A stretch of 62,297 nt of DNA from the NCBI GenBank assembly GCA_002340325.1, contig DDLV01000030.1:1-62297 (forward strand), given 5' to 3'. The position numbers and the translations under genes were made by a program. The notes beneath the pieces were generated by a model. That model worked only from the letters and a program-made list of their open reading frames with translations. It was not told the DNA's origin and ran no database searches. Positions 19,909 to 29,403 of this stretch are shown here, in pieces. Within the stretch, counting starts at the first letter, position 1. The number at the start of each line of letters is the position of its first letter. This DNA is from Glaciecola sp. UBA2563. GTDB taxonomy: Bacteria; Pseudomonadota; Gammaproteobacteria; Enterobacterales; Alteromonadaceae.

Positions 19909-20424
19909 TTACAGACGTTTCGTTCGATGAAGTTTCATAAAGGGAATTATTATCTGAGATGTCAATGCGAGGCCCCATATGAGGTTGCCTACCATTGCTG
20001 GAACATGCGGAATAATTGGGATCATTGTTATTATTAAACGATTTATACCGTAGGCAAATGCGAAATAAACCCAGCCGTTAGTAAGAACATGGGGTATAGC
20101 GCCCGCCATAAACATCACAGTAACAATTTGGGTTGCCATGATAAATCGATGCTTTAAATCTGTGCTCACATAAAGTGAATTAAAGACGCTGGCATCTGCC
20201 TAAGAATACCAAATGGCGATAAATAAACCGGCAAAGACTAGAAAACCAGAGACGGGCAAGTTATCCGTCAAAAAATTTCCAAGCATACAAATTAAAACAA
20301 CATGTATAAGATCATCAAACAACTCAACCCAGTGAACACTTTGATGGGTGCCCTCTTTGTCAAGGTGGTGATGGGGTCGTTGCCATATTGAGTGCTCTTT
20401 TGAGTGCGATTGTTTATTTTTCAT
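19909..20424 (-). pseudogene. LtrA-like membrane protein with in-frame stop
   Basis: Two open stretches (20200-20424 and 19909-20169) lie in one frame and read as the N-terminal part of an LtrA (low temperature requirement A) protein: HWVELFDDLIHVV, then FAGLFIAIWYS, a stop, and ADASVFNSLYVSTDLKHRF. The stop is TAG where the family would fit Trp (TGG), so one G-to-A change would explain it. The protein also ends near 172 aa, less than half the usual length, so it is truncated as well. Reuse of the internal ATG is possible but unlikely to give a working protein. Confidence 0.78.
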
Positions 20425-20615
20425 TTACGTAGAGTATGACAAGAACACGTGAGATAGATTTGTTATTTAGAATGCTCCGTTCCATTTTGGCACTCTCTAT
20501 TTAGAGCTAACCTTTACCTTAATACCGTTCAAACGATAATAACTTCTTAATCAGAATAGATATGCTAAAGCGATTAATTAATAACATGTCAATTCGCAGA
20601 CTAAATCAGCTTGAC

Positions 20616-21167
20616 TTAAAAAAAGCGTAAATAGGAAAGAGAAATGAAGTCTAAACCGGGATTGGGGTCGGATAAACCAGCATTGGAATAATGGAAATAT
20701 CTCAATGCGAGCCTGTCTCTTTGTTTTTTCCCTAGTTTCATCACAAGCCCGAGCCTGTCCTCAAACTGATAATGACTACCAACATCTTTACCCGCGAACT
20801 GCGTGTCTGATAATAGTGAGATACCGATACCAAACTCTACGTAAATATTCCTCGATGCCACTTCTCCAATTGGATGAAGAATGACAGGCGACATCGCTAA
20901 AACAAAGTTAGTATCTCGTTCATTTGTTCTTCCATACTCCCAAAAATTAATACTTGATTCAACATAAAGCTCTGCATATTCACTGAATTTCTTTAAGTAA
21001 TCCGTATGGTATTGTACTGCCAGTTTTATTCCCTCTACATCGCCTTCTCCTCTTATGTAATCCACGGAGTAACTCCAATCCGTCTTATCTGCCATTAAAG
21101 AAGTAGGGGCCAATATGAGAGATAACGTTAACACCCGAACTAGTTTAGAGAGATATGGATATCCCAT
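20616..21167 (-). CDS. pagL: PagL-like lipid A 3-O-deacylase
   Basis: This 183-aa outer-membrane beta-barrel enzyme removes the 3-O acyl chain of lipid A. A signal peptide ends near SLMA. The C-terminal signature RYFHYSNAGLSDPNPGLD holds the catalytic His and Ser, and the third residue of the triad, an acidic one, should follow. The chain ends in phenylalanine, as outer-membrane barrels do. It diverges from the alginate-export porin gene. The length is normal. Confidence 0.85.
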   Translation of the reverse strand: MGYPYLSKLVRVLTLSLILAPTSLMADKTDWSYSVDYIRGEGDVEGIKLAVQYHTDYLKKFSEYAELYVESSINFWEYGRTNERDTNFVLAMSPVILHPIGEVASRNIYVEFGIGISLLSDTQFAGKDVGSHYQFEDRLGLVMKLGKKQRDRLALRYFHYSNAGLSDPNPGLDFISLSYLRFF

Positions 21168-21405
21168 TTACTAAATACCATTGTGCAAATTTGCGTGTAA
21201 AAATAGGCACAATTGCATCTTCCAACAAACGATTTAATCTCCATCATAGATTAAGCCGCGCTAAATCAACTCCTTATACCGGATTGGTGAAACTGCATTT
21301 TAAATGCATTAGAACTTCTAAACGCGCTTTTAAGAAATAATGGTTTGTTCATTACTATCTGGCAGTGCGATCCTACTGTCAGTTTCTATCTCACAATAAA
21401 AATTA

Positions 21406-22659
21406 ATGAAATACATTACTGTTTGTCTCGCTTTTATTTCCTTTACAGCCTTTTCCTCTTATTGGCAAACCAGTTTAGATGTGAAAGAGAGACTAACTTA
21501 TCTGGATGCTGTCGAGTTTGATTCATCAAGTGGCGAAGCTGGTTTCTTTTGGACGCAAAGGGTAATTGGTGAAACTCGCTACGAATTTAATCAACAATGG
21601 TCGGTGACTGGTGGACTATTGAGTGCTCTGCAAGAAGGCGTTGATGAAAGCCCTGTTGAACGCAATAACTTAGACCTCTATTCTGCGTTCGTTTCTTACA
21701 AAACAGAAAACCTAGATGTTAGGTTGGGACGTCAAACAATATTCTTGGGCTCTCAAAGACTAATTGGATGGAGAGAAGGAACAAATGTCAGACGCGCTTG
21801 GCAGGGGATTAGTGCTGACTGGCATTTATCAGAACATTGGAAATCTAGTTGGTTTGGATTAGAGTTAATTAGGGTAAAACCTAACGGCGTCTTCAATGAT
21901 GATGCACGACACGAAAACCGATTAGCCGGCACCTACCATACGCTTGACTTAGAGAATCTAGGTTGGGGTGGAAACGCATCTACCGGCTTGGATCTTTATT
22001 ACTTATACACCAATCGAGATAATCGACGCACAGTGGAAGGCGTCGAGAATCAACTTAGACATTCATTTGGCTTTCGGTACTTCGGAGAACTTAAACGATG
22101 GTATTGGGACTGGGAAGGTGTTGTGCAAACTGGCCGTCACGGACAAGAAAAAATAGAAGCTTGGACGTTTGGAACAAAAACCGGTTTTCGATTCGATACT
22201 GCTTACCAACCAGAACTTCTTTTTTCGGCAAACATAGCCTCTGGTGACACATCAAATGGAGATGGGAAACTCGAAACCTTCGATGCATTATTCCCACGTG
22301 GAGACTACTTTTCGGGCGCAGCCATATTAGGACCATCCAATTTTTTTAATGCGCATATTTACTTAATCGTGAATCCTAATGAACAACTACGTATGGCTTT
22401 TGACATTAATTTTTACAAGCGTTTAGAAACCGAAGATGGGGTTTATGGACCACCTGGGAATATCATAGCTGCGCCTAATGACAATTCATCTAGAGAAGTA
22501 AATCTTGCCTACTCAACAAGTATTTCATATCAACTCAGCCAAAGATTAAACATGGAACTACTGGTCACATATTCGCGCCCTAGAGAGTTTTTACGGGCTT
22601 CGGGCGCTGATGACGATACTCTATTTATAGAGTACACAATAAATTGGAAAATTTTTTAA
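21406..22659 (+). CDS. Alginate-export-family (AlgE-like) outer-membrane porin
   Basis: This 417-aa beta-barrel has a signal peptide (ITVCLAFISFTAFS) and the family hallmark VRLGRQTIFLGSQRLIGW followed by NVRRAWQG. Repeated aromatic strands and a terminal phenylalanine (TINWKIF) fit an outer-membrane porin of the alginate export family. Outside pseudomonads such proteins often serve as general anion or sugar-acid channels, and no alginate biosynthesis genes are nearby. No terminator was obvious after the stop. Confidence 0.88.
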   Translation: MKYITVCLAFISFTAFSSYWQTSLDVKERLTYLDAVEFDSSSGEAGFFWTQRVIGETRYEFNQQWSVTGGLLSALQEGVDESPVERNNLDLYSAFVSYKTENLDVRLGRQTIFLGSQRLIGWREGTNVRRAWQGISADWHLSEHWKSSWFGLELIRVKPNGVFNDDARHENRLAGTYHTLDLENLGWGGNASTGLDLYYLYTNRDNRRTVEGVENQLRHSFGFRYFGELKRWYWDWEGVVQTGRHGQEKIEAWTFGTKTGFRFDTAYQPELLFSANIASGDTSNGDGKLETFDALFPRGDYFSGAAILGPSNFFNAHIYLIVNPNEQLRMAFDINFYKRLETEDGVYGPPGNIIAAPNDNSSREVNLAYSTSISYQLSQRLNMELLVTYSRPREFLRASGADDDTLFIEYTINWKIF

Positions 22660-22799
22660 CGCTTCATAAATTACTTAAGATTCCGTCTACAGAATAGATT
22701 CGCTAAAGATTGAACTAAATTTTAATCGTTTGAGACGATATGGCATTGTAGACATAATCAAAACGCCTATGTGTATACAACTAAAGAACAATAAAGCGT

Positions 22800-23105
22800 A
22801 TGTCATTTTATTCAATCATAAGTTCAACACCGACTGATGAAGACTGGATCCCCGATTATGTGCAATCAGTTGGCGGGATTGTAGAAAAACATGGCGGTAA
22901 ATATCTAGCACGTTCTACTAATTACGAGAGACTTGAAGGGGTAGGTGACAATCCTGCTGCGTTTGTGGTGATTGAATGGCCAAATAAAGAAGCTGGGAAG
23001 GTATTCATGGAAGATCCCGACTATCAACCATTTCTTAAGGCAAGACTATCAGGCTCAGTAAGCGAGCATTTCTTGATTGATGGGAATGATGAATTGAGCG
23101 AGTGA
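22800..23105 (+). CDS. DUF1330 domain protein
   Basis: This 101-aa protein has a dimeric alpha/beta-barrel (ferredoxin-like) fold typical of DUF1330: FYSIISSTPTDEDW, then GGKYLARS and AAFVVIEWPNKEAG. The function of the family is unknown; some members resemble small oxygenases or antibiotic-synthesis monooxygenases. It is a single gene convergent with the GNAT gene, with a shared terminator between. Confidence 0.82.
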   Translation: MSFYSIISSTPTDEDWIPDYVQSVGGIVEKHGGKYLARSTNYERLEGVGDNPAAFVVIEWPNKEAGKVFMEDPDYQPFLKARLSGSVSEHFLIDGNDELSE

Positions 23106-23153
23106 TTGGTAGAGATTGTTTCAAAAAAAGAGACTCACAAGGGGTTTCAGAAT

Positions 23154-23178
23154 AAAAAAGCGCTACAGTGCGTTTTTT
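23154..23178. terminator. Probable bidirectional terminator
   Basis: An A-run, a short GC stem (CGC with GCG) and a T-run sit between the DUF1330 gene and the convergent GNAT gene. The hairpin covers the stop codon of the GNAT gene (23163-23165). It can serve both strands. Confidence 0.6.
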
Positions 23179-24257
23179 ATCCTCTTCAACAACGACTCTA
23201 CCTTGGTGATTATCCTTGGACGCTGAAAAGCTACGCGATAATAATCGTCATGGTAGGTCGACAATCGGTCTTTATAATCTTCTCCGCCGCCCATTAAATC
23301 ATATAGCTCTAGTCCTTTGTCGAGGTAGTGTTGGATACACAACGCATGGCCAACTAAACCAGGTTTTAGCTTATTATCACTAGAATACGTCAGGGCACTT
23401 AGATAAAAATACACTCTGTTTTGATAAATGAAGTTGTAAAAATACGCTATTGGAGCTTCTTGCGTACTAATTTTGATAATATCAATGCGGCCTTTATCAA
23501 AACAATCCGATATCAGATTCTTGTGAAAGTTAACGAATAATGGGTTAGCAAAACCACTTTGCTGGTAACCGCTCCCCCATCTTTTGATATGCAGCGGTGC
23601 TAACTCGTCAAATAAAGCAAGTGCATTATCTAGATTATCAGCATGATGAATTTTTATCGGTGATTGTTTTTCGTAAAGCTTAATGCTTCTTCTGATCTGA
23701 GAACGTGCATTTCGAGATAGAGACGCAATAAAGTTATCATGCTTGTCTCTGATTTCATTCAAATCAATCCAATGGGCGCGCGTTTGCCATTTGATGAGAT
23801 AAGGTAGTTTTAACGCGTCCTGCATTTGTGCAACGGTAGACGACTCAACTACACCAATGTGAAACTCATCCCAACCGTGTAGCCTTACTAGCTCATCGAT
23901 AATCGCATTAAAGCAGATTTGCCGGTGCTCCTTATCCAGCAAAAACTGATTGTACTCAATCCACTGTTGGTCATAATCCGGCTCTCCAGACTCCTGAAGG
24001 ATTAAGCAGTCTGTTTTAAAGAACCGTAGTTTTTTTTCGTTGTTCTTGCAAAACAATGCAAGCCCAACCACCTTGTTGTTCAAGGTGGCTTTTAATAGAA
24101 CAGGATTAATGGGGAAGCTATGTAACCAGCTTTTTATCCAATACCATGATAGGAAAAAGCGATGATCAGCACAAAGTTGTAGCGCCTGCCAATCCTTTGC
24201 AAGACATTCATAGTCAATGTCATCTATAACATTGACTTGTATGTCACCTGCATCCAT
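23163..24257 (-). CDS. GNAT acetyltransferase, FemAB/CelD-like
   Basis: This 364-aa protein with a double-GNAT layout is of the Acetyltransf_6 (CelD/BcsL, FemAB-like) family. LSRNARSQIRRSIKLYEK near residues 170-190 and YDLMGGGEDYKDRLS near 330 are family blocks. It follows the carbamoyltransferase by 6 nt and is the last gene of a three-gene operon. Family members add acyl or aminoacyl groups to polysaccharides or nucleotide sugars. It probably modifies the same glycan as its neighbours. Confidence 0.82.
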   Translation of the reverse strand: MDAGDIQVNVIDDIDYECLAKDWQALQLCADHRFFLSWYWIKSWLHSFPINPVLLKATLNNKVVGLALFCKNNEKKLRFFKTDCLILQESGEPDYDQQWIEYNQFLLDKEHRQICFNAIIDELVRLHGWDEFHIGVVESSTVAQMQDALKLPYLIKWQTRAHWIDLNEIRDKHDNFIASLSRNARSQIRRSIKLYEKQSPIKIHHADNLDNALALFDELAPLHIKRWGSGYQQSGFANPLFVNFHKNLISDCFDKGRIDIIKISTQEAPIAYFYNFIYQNRVYFYLSALTYSSDNKLKPGLVGHALCIQHYLDKGLELYDLMGGGEDYKDRLSTYHDDYYRVAFQRPRIITKVESLLKRIKNAL

Positions 24258-24263
24258 CTAGTC

Positions 24264-26087
24264 TTATTTTGACGATTCAGGATGGCGTACAATAAAGCTA
24301 CCTATTGCCAGAACATCGAGTTTGCCTTCAAGGAATGCTCTTACGGCATCTTCGGGTGAACATACAATAGGTTCTTCATGCATGTTGAAGCTTGTATTAA
24401 TAAGGCTAGGTATCCCACTGATTTTGTGATATTCAAATAAAATATCGTAGTAGCCCTCGTTGACATCACGCTTGATCAATTGTGGCCTGGCTGTACCATC
24501 AATATGCACGGCAGCAGGACAGTCTTGTTTCATCTTGTCCGTGCAATCAAACGTAATCGTCATAAATTCCGACGTATGTTCAGCGCCTAGCATGTTGATA
24601 TAACAATCGTCGCGATGTTCATAAAGGGTAACAGGTGCAAATGGCATGAATTCGGTCCGACCCAACCGCGTATTTAGCCATTGATTCACTTCTGGCTCTC
24701 TGCCGTGATACATGATTGAGCGGTTGCCTAATGCTCTAGGACCATATTCCATTCGTCCATTGTAACGTGCGACAACATTACCGTTGTGGATCAAAGACGC
24801 CACTTCTTTTGCATATTCTTGCGGCTGCGTGTATTCGAGGTTGTTGGCATCCAATACTGCCTGTATCTCGTCGTCACTGTAATCAGGCCCATAATACGCC
24901 GATTGTATTGTCGGATTGACACCCTTGCTTGATAAAAATAGCGCTGCACCAGTTCCACAACCGCCATCGCCCATGTTGGGATAAACAAATATGTGATTCA
25001 CGCCATCAACTTCAAAAATACGTTGGTTTAACTTCACGTTTGCCGTTACCCCGCCAGACAGCACGACGGTATCAATACCGGTTTTATTCACCCAATAAGT
25101 TACGAATTCTTGAGCGACAAGCTCTAATGCTTTTTGGTACGCGGCAGCAACGTCAATTTTTGGAAATTCCGACGCAAGTAATCGTGATAAATAAATGTTG
25201 TTAGCTTGGTATATTTTAAAGTCGCCATCTTGTTGTTGAATTCTACCCATCAATAGCGGCGTTAATACATCTGGATCGCCATAAGAGGCCAAACCAACGA
25301 TCTTACCTTCATGTCTGCTCGGCTTAAACCCAAGACTAGAGGTGACATGTTCATACATCGTACCAAGTGAATTTGGATATTTCACACCGTGAATACGCTT
25401 TATCTTACCGCTTTCTGCGATGCTGACTGAGCCGGCTAATCCAGTGCCGTATCCATCAAGGGTGATACACAACGCTTTATCATAACCACTGGCAAAATAG
25501 GCATTTGCAGCATGTGACAAATGATGGTCTATTCGGACAAGCTTTTCTTCTAACCCAAATTTTGACAATCCTTCGAGCAGTTCTTCTTGATACTTTTGAT
25601 GCCCTTCTTTGGCCATTTTTGCCCAAGCTAATGAACCATCAACCGCAGCTTTTTTGGACATTGACGCAGTTTTGCCTGAAATTGAATAAAACGCTTTATG
25701 CAAAATGCTCTTATCCATTTTTTCATTTGGATTTTGTAAGCCGTGTATTGCCCCATCACGCACAGTCACCTTAGTCTTTGCTTCTTTAATAAAATCAGAA
25801 ACATCAGGCTCTTCAAATTCATCCAAGAAGACTTTTTCATCTTCAAGGTTCTGCATAAAAATCTTTTCTTCCTGTTCAGCATCTAGAAATGCATATGCAA
25901 CCTTGTCAAGGTCATCGGTGGTTAGCTGCGTGTATTCAAGCGCCTTCTCAAGCGCCAAGTAGGGAAACCCATCTTGTTGTTTAGTTCTAGAAAAGCGCTC
26001 TTCGCCAGCCGCAAATAACACTTTGCCATCCTTGACGATCGATACGGTTGAGTCTTTGTCTAGTGGGGATATTCCCAGTACTATCAT
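24264..26087 (-). CDS. NodU/CmcH-family carbamoyltransferase
   Basis: This 607-aa enzyme transfers carbamoyl from carbamoyl phosphate via carbamoyl-AMP to a hydroxyl acceptor. The N-terminal Kae1-like part has metal-binding HHLSHAANAY and ITLDGYGTG, and SGGVTANVKLN lies near residue 345. The C-terminal part contains GPRALGNRSIM and SFNMHEEPIV. It overlaps the deacetylase gene by 4 nt. The neighbourhood suggests decoration of an extracellular glycan or lipid-linked sugar rather than an antibiotic. Confidence 0.9.
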   Translation of the reverse strand: MIVLGISPLDKDSTVSIVKDGKVLFAAGEERFSRTKQQDGFPYLALEKALEYTQLTTDDLDKVAYAFLDAEQEEKIFMQNLEDEKVFLDEFEEPDVSDFIKEAKTKVTVRDGAIHGLQNPNEKMDKSILHKAFYSISGKTASMSKKAAVDGSLAWAKMAKEGHQKYQEELLEGLSKFGLEEKLVRIDHHLSHAANAYFASGYDKALCITLDGYGTGLAGSVSIAESGKIKRIHGVKYPNSLGTMYEHVTSSLGFKPSRHEGKIVGLASYGDPDVLTPLLMGRIQQQDGDFKIYQANNIYLSRLLASEFPKIDVAAAYQKALELVAQEFVTYWVNKTGIDTVVLSGGVTANVKLNQRIFEVDGVNHIFVYPNMGDGGCGTGAALFLSSKGVNPTIQSAYYGPDYSDDEIQAVLDANNLEYTQPQEYAKEVASLIHNGNVVARYNGRMEYGPRALGNRSIMYHGREPEVNQWLNTRLGRTEFMPFAPVTLYEHRDDCYINMLGAEHTSEFMTITFDCTDKMKQDCPAAVHIDGTARPQLIKRDVNEGYYDILFEYHKISGIPSLINTSFNMHEEPIVCSPEDAVRAFLEGKLDVLAIGSFIVRHPESSK

Positions 26088-27079
26088 TTTGCATGCTCCA
26101 TAGCGGATTGTATTTGTGAGGGCGTCGAGGCCTCGCCATTTAAATCATTAAAAAAGAAATCAAAAAACCTCTTAAATTTATCGAGATATTCCTGCTGTTC
26201 CTTAGCATTTTGCACATAGTCGGTATGGCCAGGGACAACTGTCGGGCTATGAAAGCTCCATGTGAAAATTCTCTGACCTTGGTTAAACAAGAACTTGACC
26301 AATTTGATATGCTCGTCCGAAGAATATCCTTCAGGCGTCAAGACCAATCTATCCAATACATTTAGTCTCGAAAGAATTCCCGGTGCTTTGGCAAACTCAA
26401 GTTTTTGTGACAACCTGTACACGTCATCTGAAAACGTACCAAAAATACCCGTGAATGCGCCTGTAATGGGTATGCCGATTAACTCAGAGTTATCAAATTT
26501 GAAGGGCCTCGAGTGACAAGCACTATAATCCGGGCCTCCATCTGCGCTATGGTCAATGGGAGGACAATATGACAAGTCAACTTTGAATCCTAGCTTCGTT
26601 ACTATTTCAAGTGTATTAGGACCAAACCCATAACGGCCTGCTTTGTAGCTAACGGGCTTTTCACCAAAGCTCTCTTCTATCTTGTTAGTTAAGCATGATA
26701 GCTTGTCATGCTCAGCGTCATAATCAAGGTTGCCAGGGTACATATTTCTAAAAGAAAGCTCTTCAACCATAGGGGGTGTCACCCAAGGGTGTAAATGTGC
26801 CCCAATCTCGCATTGTCCTTGATTAGCGTAGGCCTTAAGTATCTCTATCGAAAGCTGCGTTGATGCTATTGGATAGTCAATAACATAGCAAGGATTCAGC
26901 CCATACTGCTGACAAATATCTTGAGTAAGGTGCAACTGCTCCATGTGAGTCACGCTTGTTTTACTGCGGTCTGGTGGTTTGGACCAATCGAATTCTTCTT
27001 CAGTATCCACCACCACAATAAGCGTTGGCGCAGAATCTACTTTTTCTTCAAGTTTAGAAGCCTGATACTTCATCTTCAT
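26084..27079 (-). CDS. WalW-like polysaccharide deacetylase
   Basis: This 331-aa NodB-fold protein has DTEEEFDW near residue 25 (first metal-binding aspartate) and GAHLHPWVTPP near residue 93 (metal histidines), the WalW-type variant of the deacetylase motifs. There is no signal peptide, so it likely acts in the cytoplasm on a lipid-linked or nucleotide sugar. It is the first gene of the operon with carbamoyltransferase and GNAT. The sugar is unknown. Confidence 0.82.
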   Translation of the reverse strand: MKMKYQASKLEEKVDSAPTLIVVVDTEEEFDWSKPPDRSKTSVTHMEQLHLTQDICQQYGLNPCYVIDYPIASTQLSIEILKAYANQGQCEIGAHLHPWVTPPMVEELSFRNMYPGNLDYDAEHDKLSCLTNKIEESFGEKPVSYKAGRYGFGPNTLEIVTKLGFKVDLSYCPPIDHSADGGPDYSACHSRPFKFDNSELIGIPITGAFTGIFGTFSDDVYRLSQKLEFAKAPGILSRLNVLDRLVLTPEGYSSDEHIKLVKFLFNQGQRIFTWSFHSPTVVPGHTDYVQNAKEQQEYLDKFKRFFDFFFNDLNGEASTPSQIQSAMEHAK

Positions 27080-27261
27080 TCAAGTCGCCTATTTTTCTCC
27101 AATTATACCAGTCCGTGTTATCGGCTAAAGACGCCTATTTTGAACATGCAAAAGTATAGGCAGAATTAAAATGCTCAGCAATCTACAAGTGCGCGCTAAT
27201 TACCATTCATCGTATAAAAAAACACTGAAGTCCCTATATCCAGAATCTATCTGGTTGCTGT

Positions 27262-28497
27262 TTACTTAGAGCTTAGTTGCGAATGTAACGCACGTTGATA
27301 GGCTTCGAATGCTGGTATCAAGGCGGCAATCAGCGTAGCCATAACAATCAGCGCTGTTATCACCAATAGTTCAGGACCAATCACTGAACTTGATAAAAAC
27401 AAACCATAGTTTTCAGATAGCCATCCCTCCATGGTGACGGTAAGTAAGCTCACAAGCGCTACCGAAAACATCAAAGCAACTAGACTTATTGCAATTGCTT
27501 CGATCAGTACTAACGACATTATCACAAAAGGCGAAGCCCCGAGGACTCTGAGCACGGCGATTTCCGCTTTTCTCTCGTTCATCGTTGCCAATAGCATTGT
27601 CGCCAGTCCAAACAAAGATGCAATTAACACCAGTATGCCTATGATCCTAAGCATGTTTTCGACATTGGCCATTAATTCCCAAAGCCTTGCCATGGCCACG
27701 CCTGGAAGCACCGCCATCAACCTGTCTCCCTCATAATTGTTGAGTTGACGCTGCAAACCGAAAGTTGCAAATTTATTGTTTAATCCAAGCAATACAGAGG
27801 TTATTTGTTTTGGTTGTAGTAGTTTTGGCGATGCGCCACTTAACGCTCTAGCCAATTGTCCAGGCGAGAGATGGATGGCTTCAATCGCTTCCAAACTCAC
27901 ATGAACTGTTTTATCAACAGGTGTGCCCGTTGGCGCTAAGACTCCAACAATGGTAAAAGGCGTTCTATCGTGCATTTGAAAACTGGTATTTCCTATACCG
28001 TGTGCGATGATTATTTCGTCCCCTAGCTGATAGCCAAGACGCTTCGCGACATCGGCGCCCAGCACTGTCTCAAACATACCATCGAAGGAGTCACCTTGTT
28101 GCAGTGATAGTGAGCGTTTATTACCGTATTTAAAATGCTCAAAGTAATTTTGATTTGTGCCTACGACACGATAGCCACGATGCGAATCGCCTAGCGAAAT
28201 CGGTATTGTCCATGCAACGTTTTCATTGTTGTTAAGTACCTCAAGGCTTTCATACTTTATATTGTTGGTGGGGCTACCCATTCTAAAAACAGAATAGAGA
28301 AGCAAATTCAGTTCACCACTTGGTGCACCGACAATCAAATCAACACCGGATATCGTTCGATTGAAACTTTCTTTTGCTTGAGATCTGATGTACTCGACAC
28401 TAATCAGAACACTGATACTAACTAACAGCGAAAGAAAGGTAAGGAAGACGGTTTTTTTGCGATTTAAAAGACTATTCCAAGCAATCTCTGCCAGCAT
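27262..28497 (-). CDS. zrgC: ABC transporter permease (FtsX/MacB-like), Zrg-type
   Basis: This 411-aa permease has an N-terminal helix, a MacB-type periplasmic domain (residues 45-270) and three C-terminal helices with the FtsX fold. AVLRVLGASPFVI near residue 320 is the usual coupling segment. The ATPase gene ends 1 nt upstream. FtsX-type permeases usually move lipoproteins or give mechanical signals. Here the DUF2796 and DUF3299 neighbours match the zinc-acquisition Zrg locus described in vibrios. The symbol is by analogy only. Confidence 0.82.
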   Translation of the reverse strand: MLAEIAWNSLLNRKKTVFLTFLSLLVSISVLISVEYIRSQAKESFNRTISGVDLIVGAPSGELNLLLYSVFRMGSPTNNIKYESLEVLNNNENVAWTIPISLGDSHRGYRVVGTNQNYFEHFKYGNKRSLSLQQGDSFDGMFETVLGADVAKRLGYQLGDEIIIAHGIGNTSFQMHDRTPFTIVGVLAPTGTPVDKTVHVSLEAIEAIHLSPGQLARALSGASPKLLQPKQITSVLLGLNNKFATFGLQRQLNNYEGDRLMAVLPGVAMARLWELMANVENMLRIIGILVLIASLFGLATMLLATMNERKAEIAVLRVLGASPFVIMSLVLIEAIAISLVALMFSVALVSLLTVTMEGWLSENYGLFLSSSVIGPELLVITALIVMATLIAALIPAFEAYQRALHSQLSSK

Positions 28498-28498
28498 T

Positions 28499-29257
28499 CT
28501 ACTTTTCCATTTGTTCAGATTCTGATTGCCTATCGGGCGTATTTGCAGATAGTAAGGCGCTCATAGCGACCTTTTTCTTAAAATAACTTTTCAATACCTC
28601 ATCATGACTGACAAATATCATGGTTGAGCCTTGTGATTCATTAACAGTAAGCAGCAGCTTCATAAACGCATCCCTTGCAGATGCATCCAATGCAGAAGTT
28701 GGCTCATCAACAAGTAACAAAGTAGGTGAATTTGCAAACGCACGAAGTATAGCAACGCGCTGTCGTTGACCAACACTTAATTCAGACACTTTTCGGTGCA
28801 TCAACGTCGTGGATAATTGTAAACTATCCATCAGTGTTTCCACTCGCTCTTTAGTCTGTACACCGCCTTTCTCTTTGGTGCTAGCATTGCCAAAATAAGC
28901 CGCTAGTTTAATATTCTGTTCGATGTTCAAATATGGAATAAGATTAAACTGCTGAAAAACCACACCAATATTGTTTGCTCTAAATTGGTCTCTAGCGCGA
29001 TTAGATAGCGCCGCTATATCAGTACCAAACAAATTAATTGAGCCGACTTGCGGCTGCAGAATCCCAGATAACAGATTCAATAGTGTTGATTTACCTGACC
29101 CGGAATTACCATATAGAAAAACCTGTTCGGCTTCACGCAGTTGCCAATCAGCGAATATAAAGCCGTCGTCTGGCCTTTTTTTATTGTAAGTGTGCACTAC
29201 CCCTTTCATCTCAACTGCAAAGTTTGAGGATGGTTCAGTTACTGTATTCGGTAACAT
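28499..29257 (-). CDS. zrgB: ABC transporter ATPase, Zrg-type
   Basis: This 252-aa ATPase of the LolD/MacB class has Walker A GNSGSGKST, signature LSVGQRQRVAI, Walker B LLLVDEPTSAL and a switch histidine in FVSHDE. It pairs with the permease gene 1 nt downstream. It diverges from the DUF3299 gene across 146 nt. The zinc role is inferred from the locus, and the symbol follows the Vibrio naming by analogy. Confidence 0.85.
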   Translation of the reverse strand: MLPNTVTEPSSNFAVEMKGVVHTYNKKRPDDGFIFADWQLREAEQVFLYGNSGSGKSTLLNLLSGILQPQVGSINLFGTDIAALSNRARDQFRANNIGVVFQQFNLIPYLNIEQNIKLAAYFGNASTKEKGGVQTKERVETLMDSLQLSTTLMHRKVSELSVGQRQRVAILRAFANSPTLLLVDEPTSALDASARDAFMKLLLTVNESQGSTMIFVSHDEVLKSYFKKKVAMSALLSANTPDRQSESEQMEK

Positions 29258-29403
29258 CTATCTATTCTCGTAGGTGAAATTAAGGGTGTAGGCTGTATTA
29301 TAGTGCGACTTTTTAGGATTCATCACTTAGTGATATACTAGTTTACGAGTCACGAGTATTTTTGGTCTCATTTTTTGCCCTTACAGAGTAACGTGTTGTT
29401 TAT

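Noticed and set aside
19909..20424. TAG in the LtrA frame as a recoded amino acid
   Set aside because: No other gene in the window has in-frame TAG, and the product is truncated as well; simple gene decay explains it.
20616..22659. Alginate biosynthesis locus
   Set aside because: Only an export-type porin is present; no alg polymerase, epimerase or lyase genes are in the window.
24264..26087. Antibiotic (cephamycin-type) carbamoylation
   Set aside because: The neighbours are glycan-modifying genes, with no synthetase or beta-lactam gene nearby.
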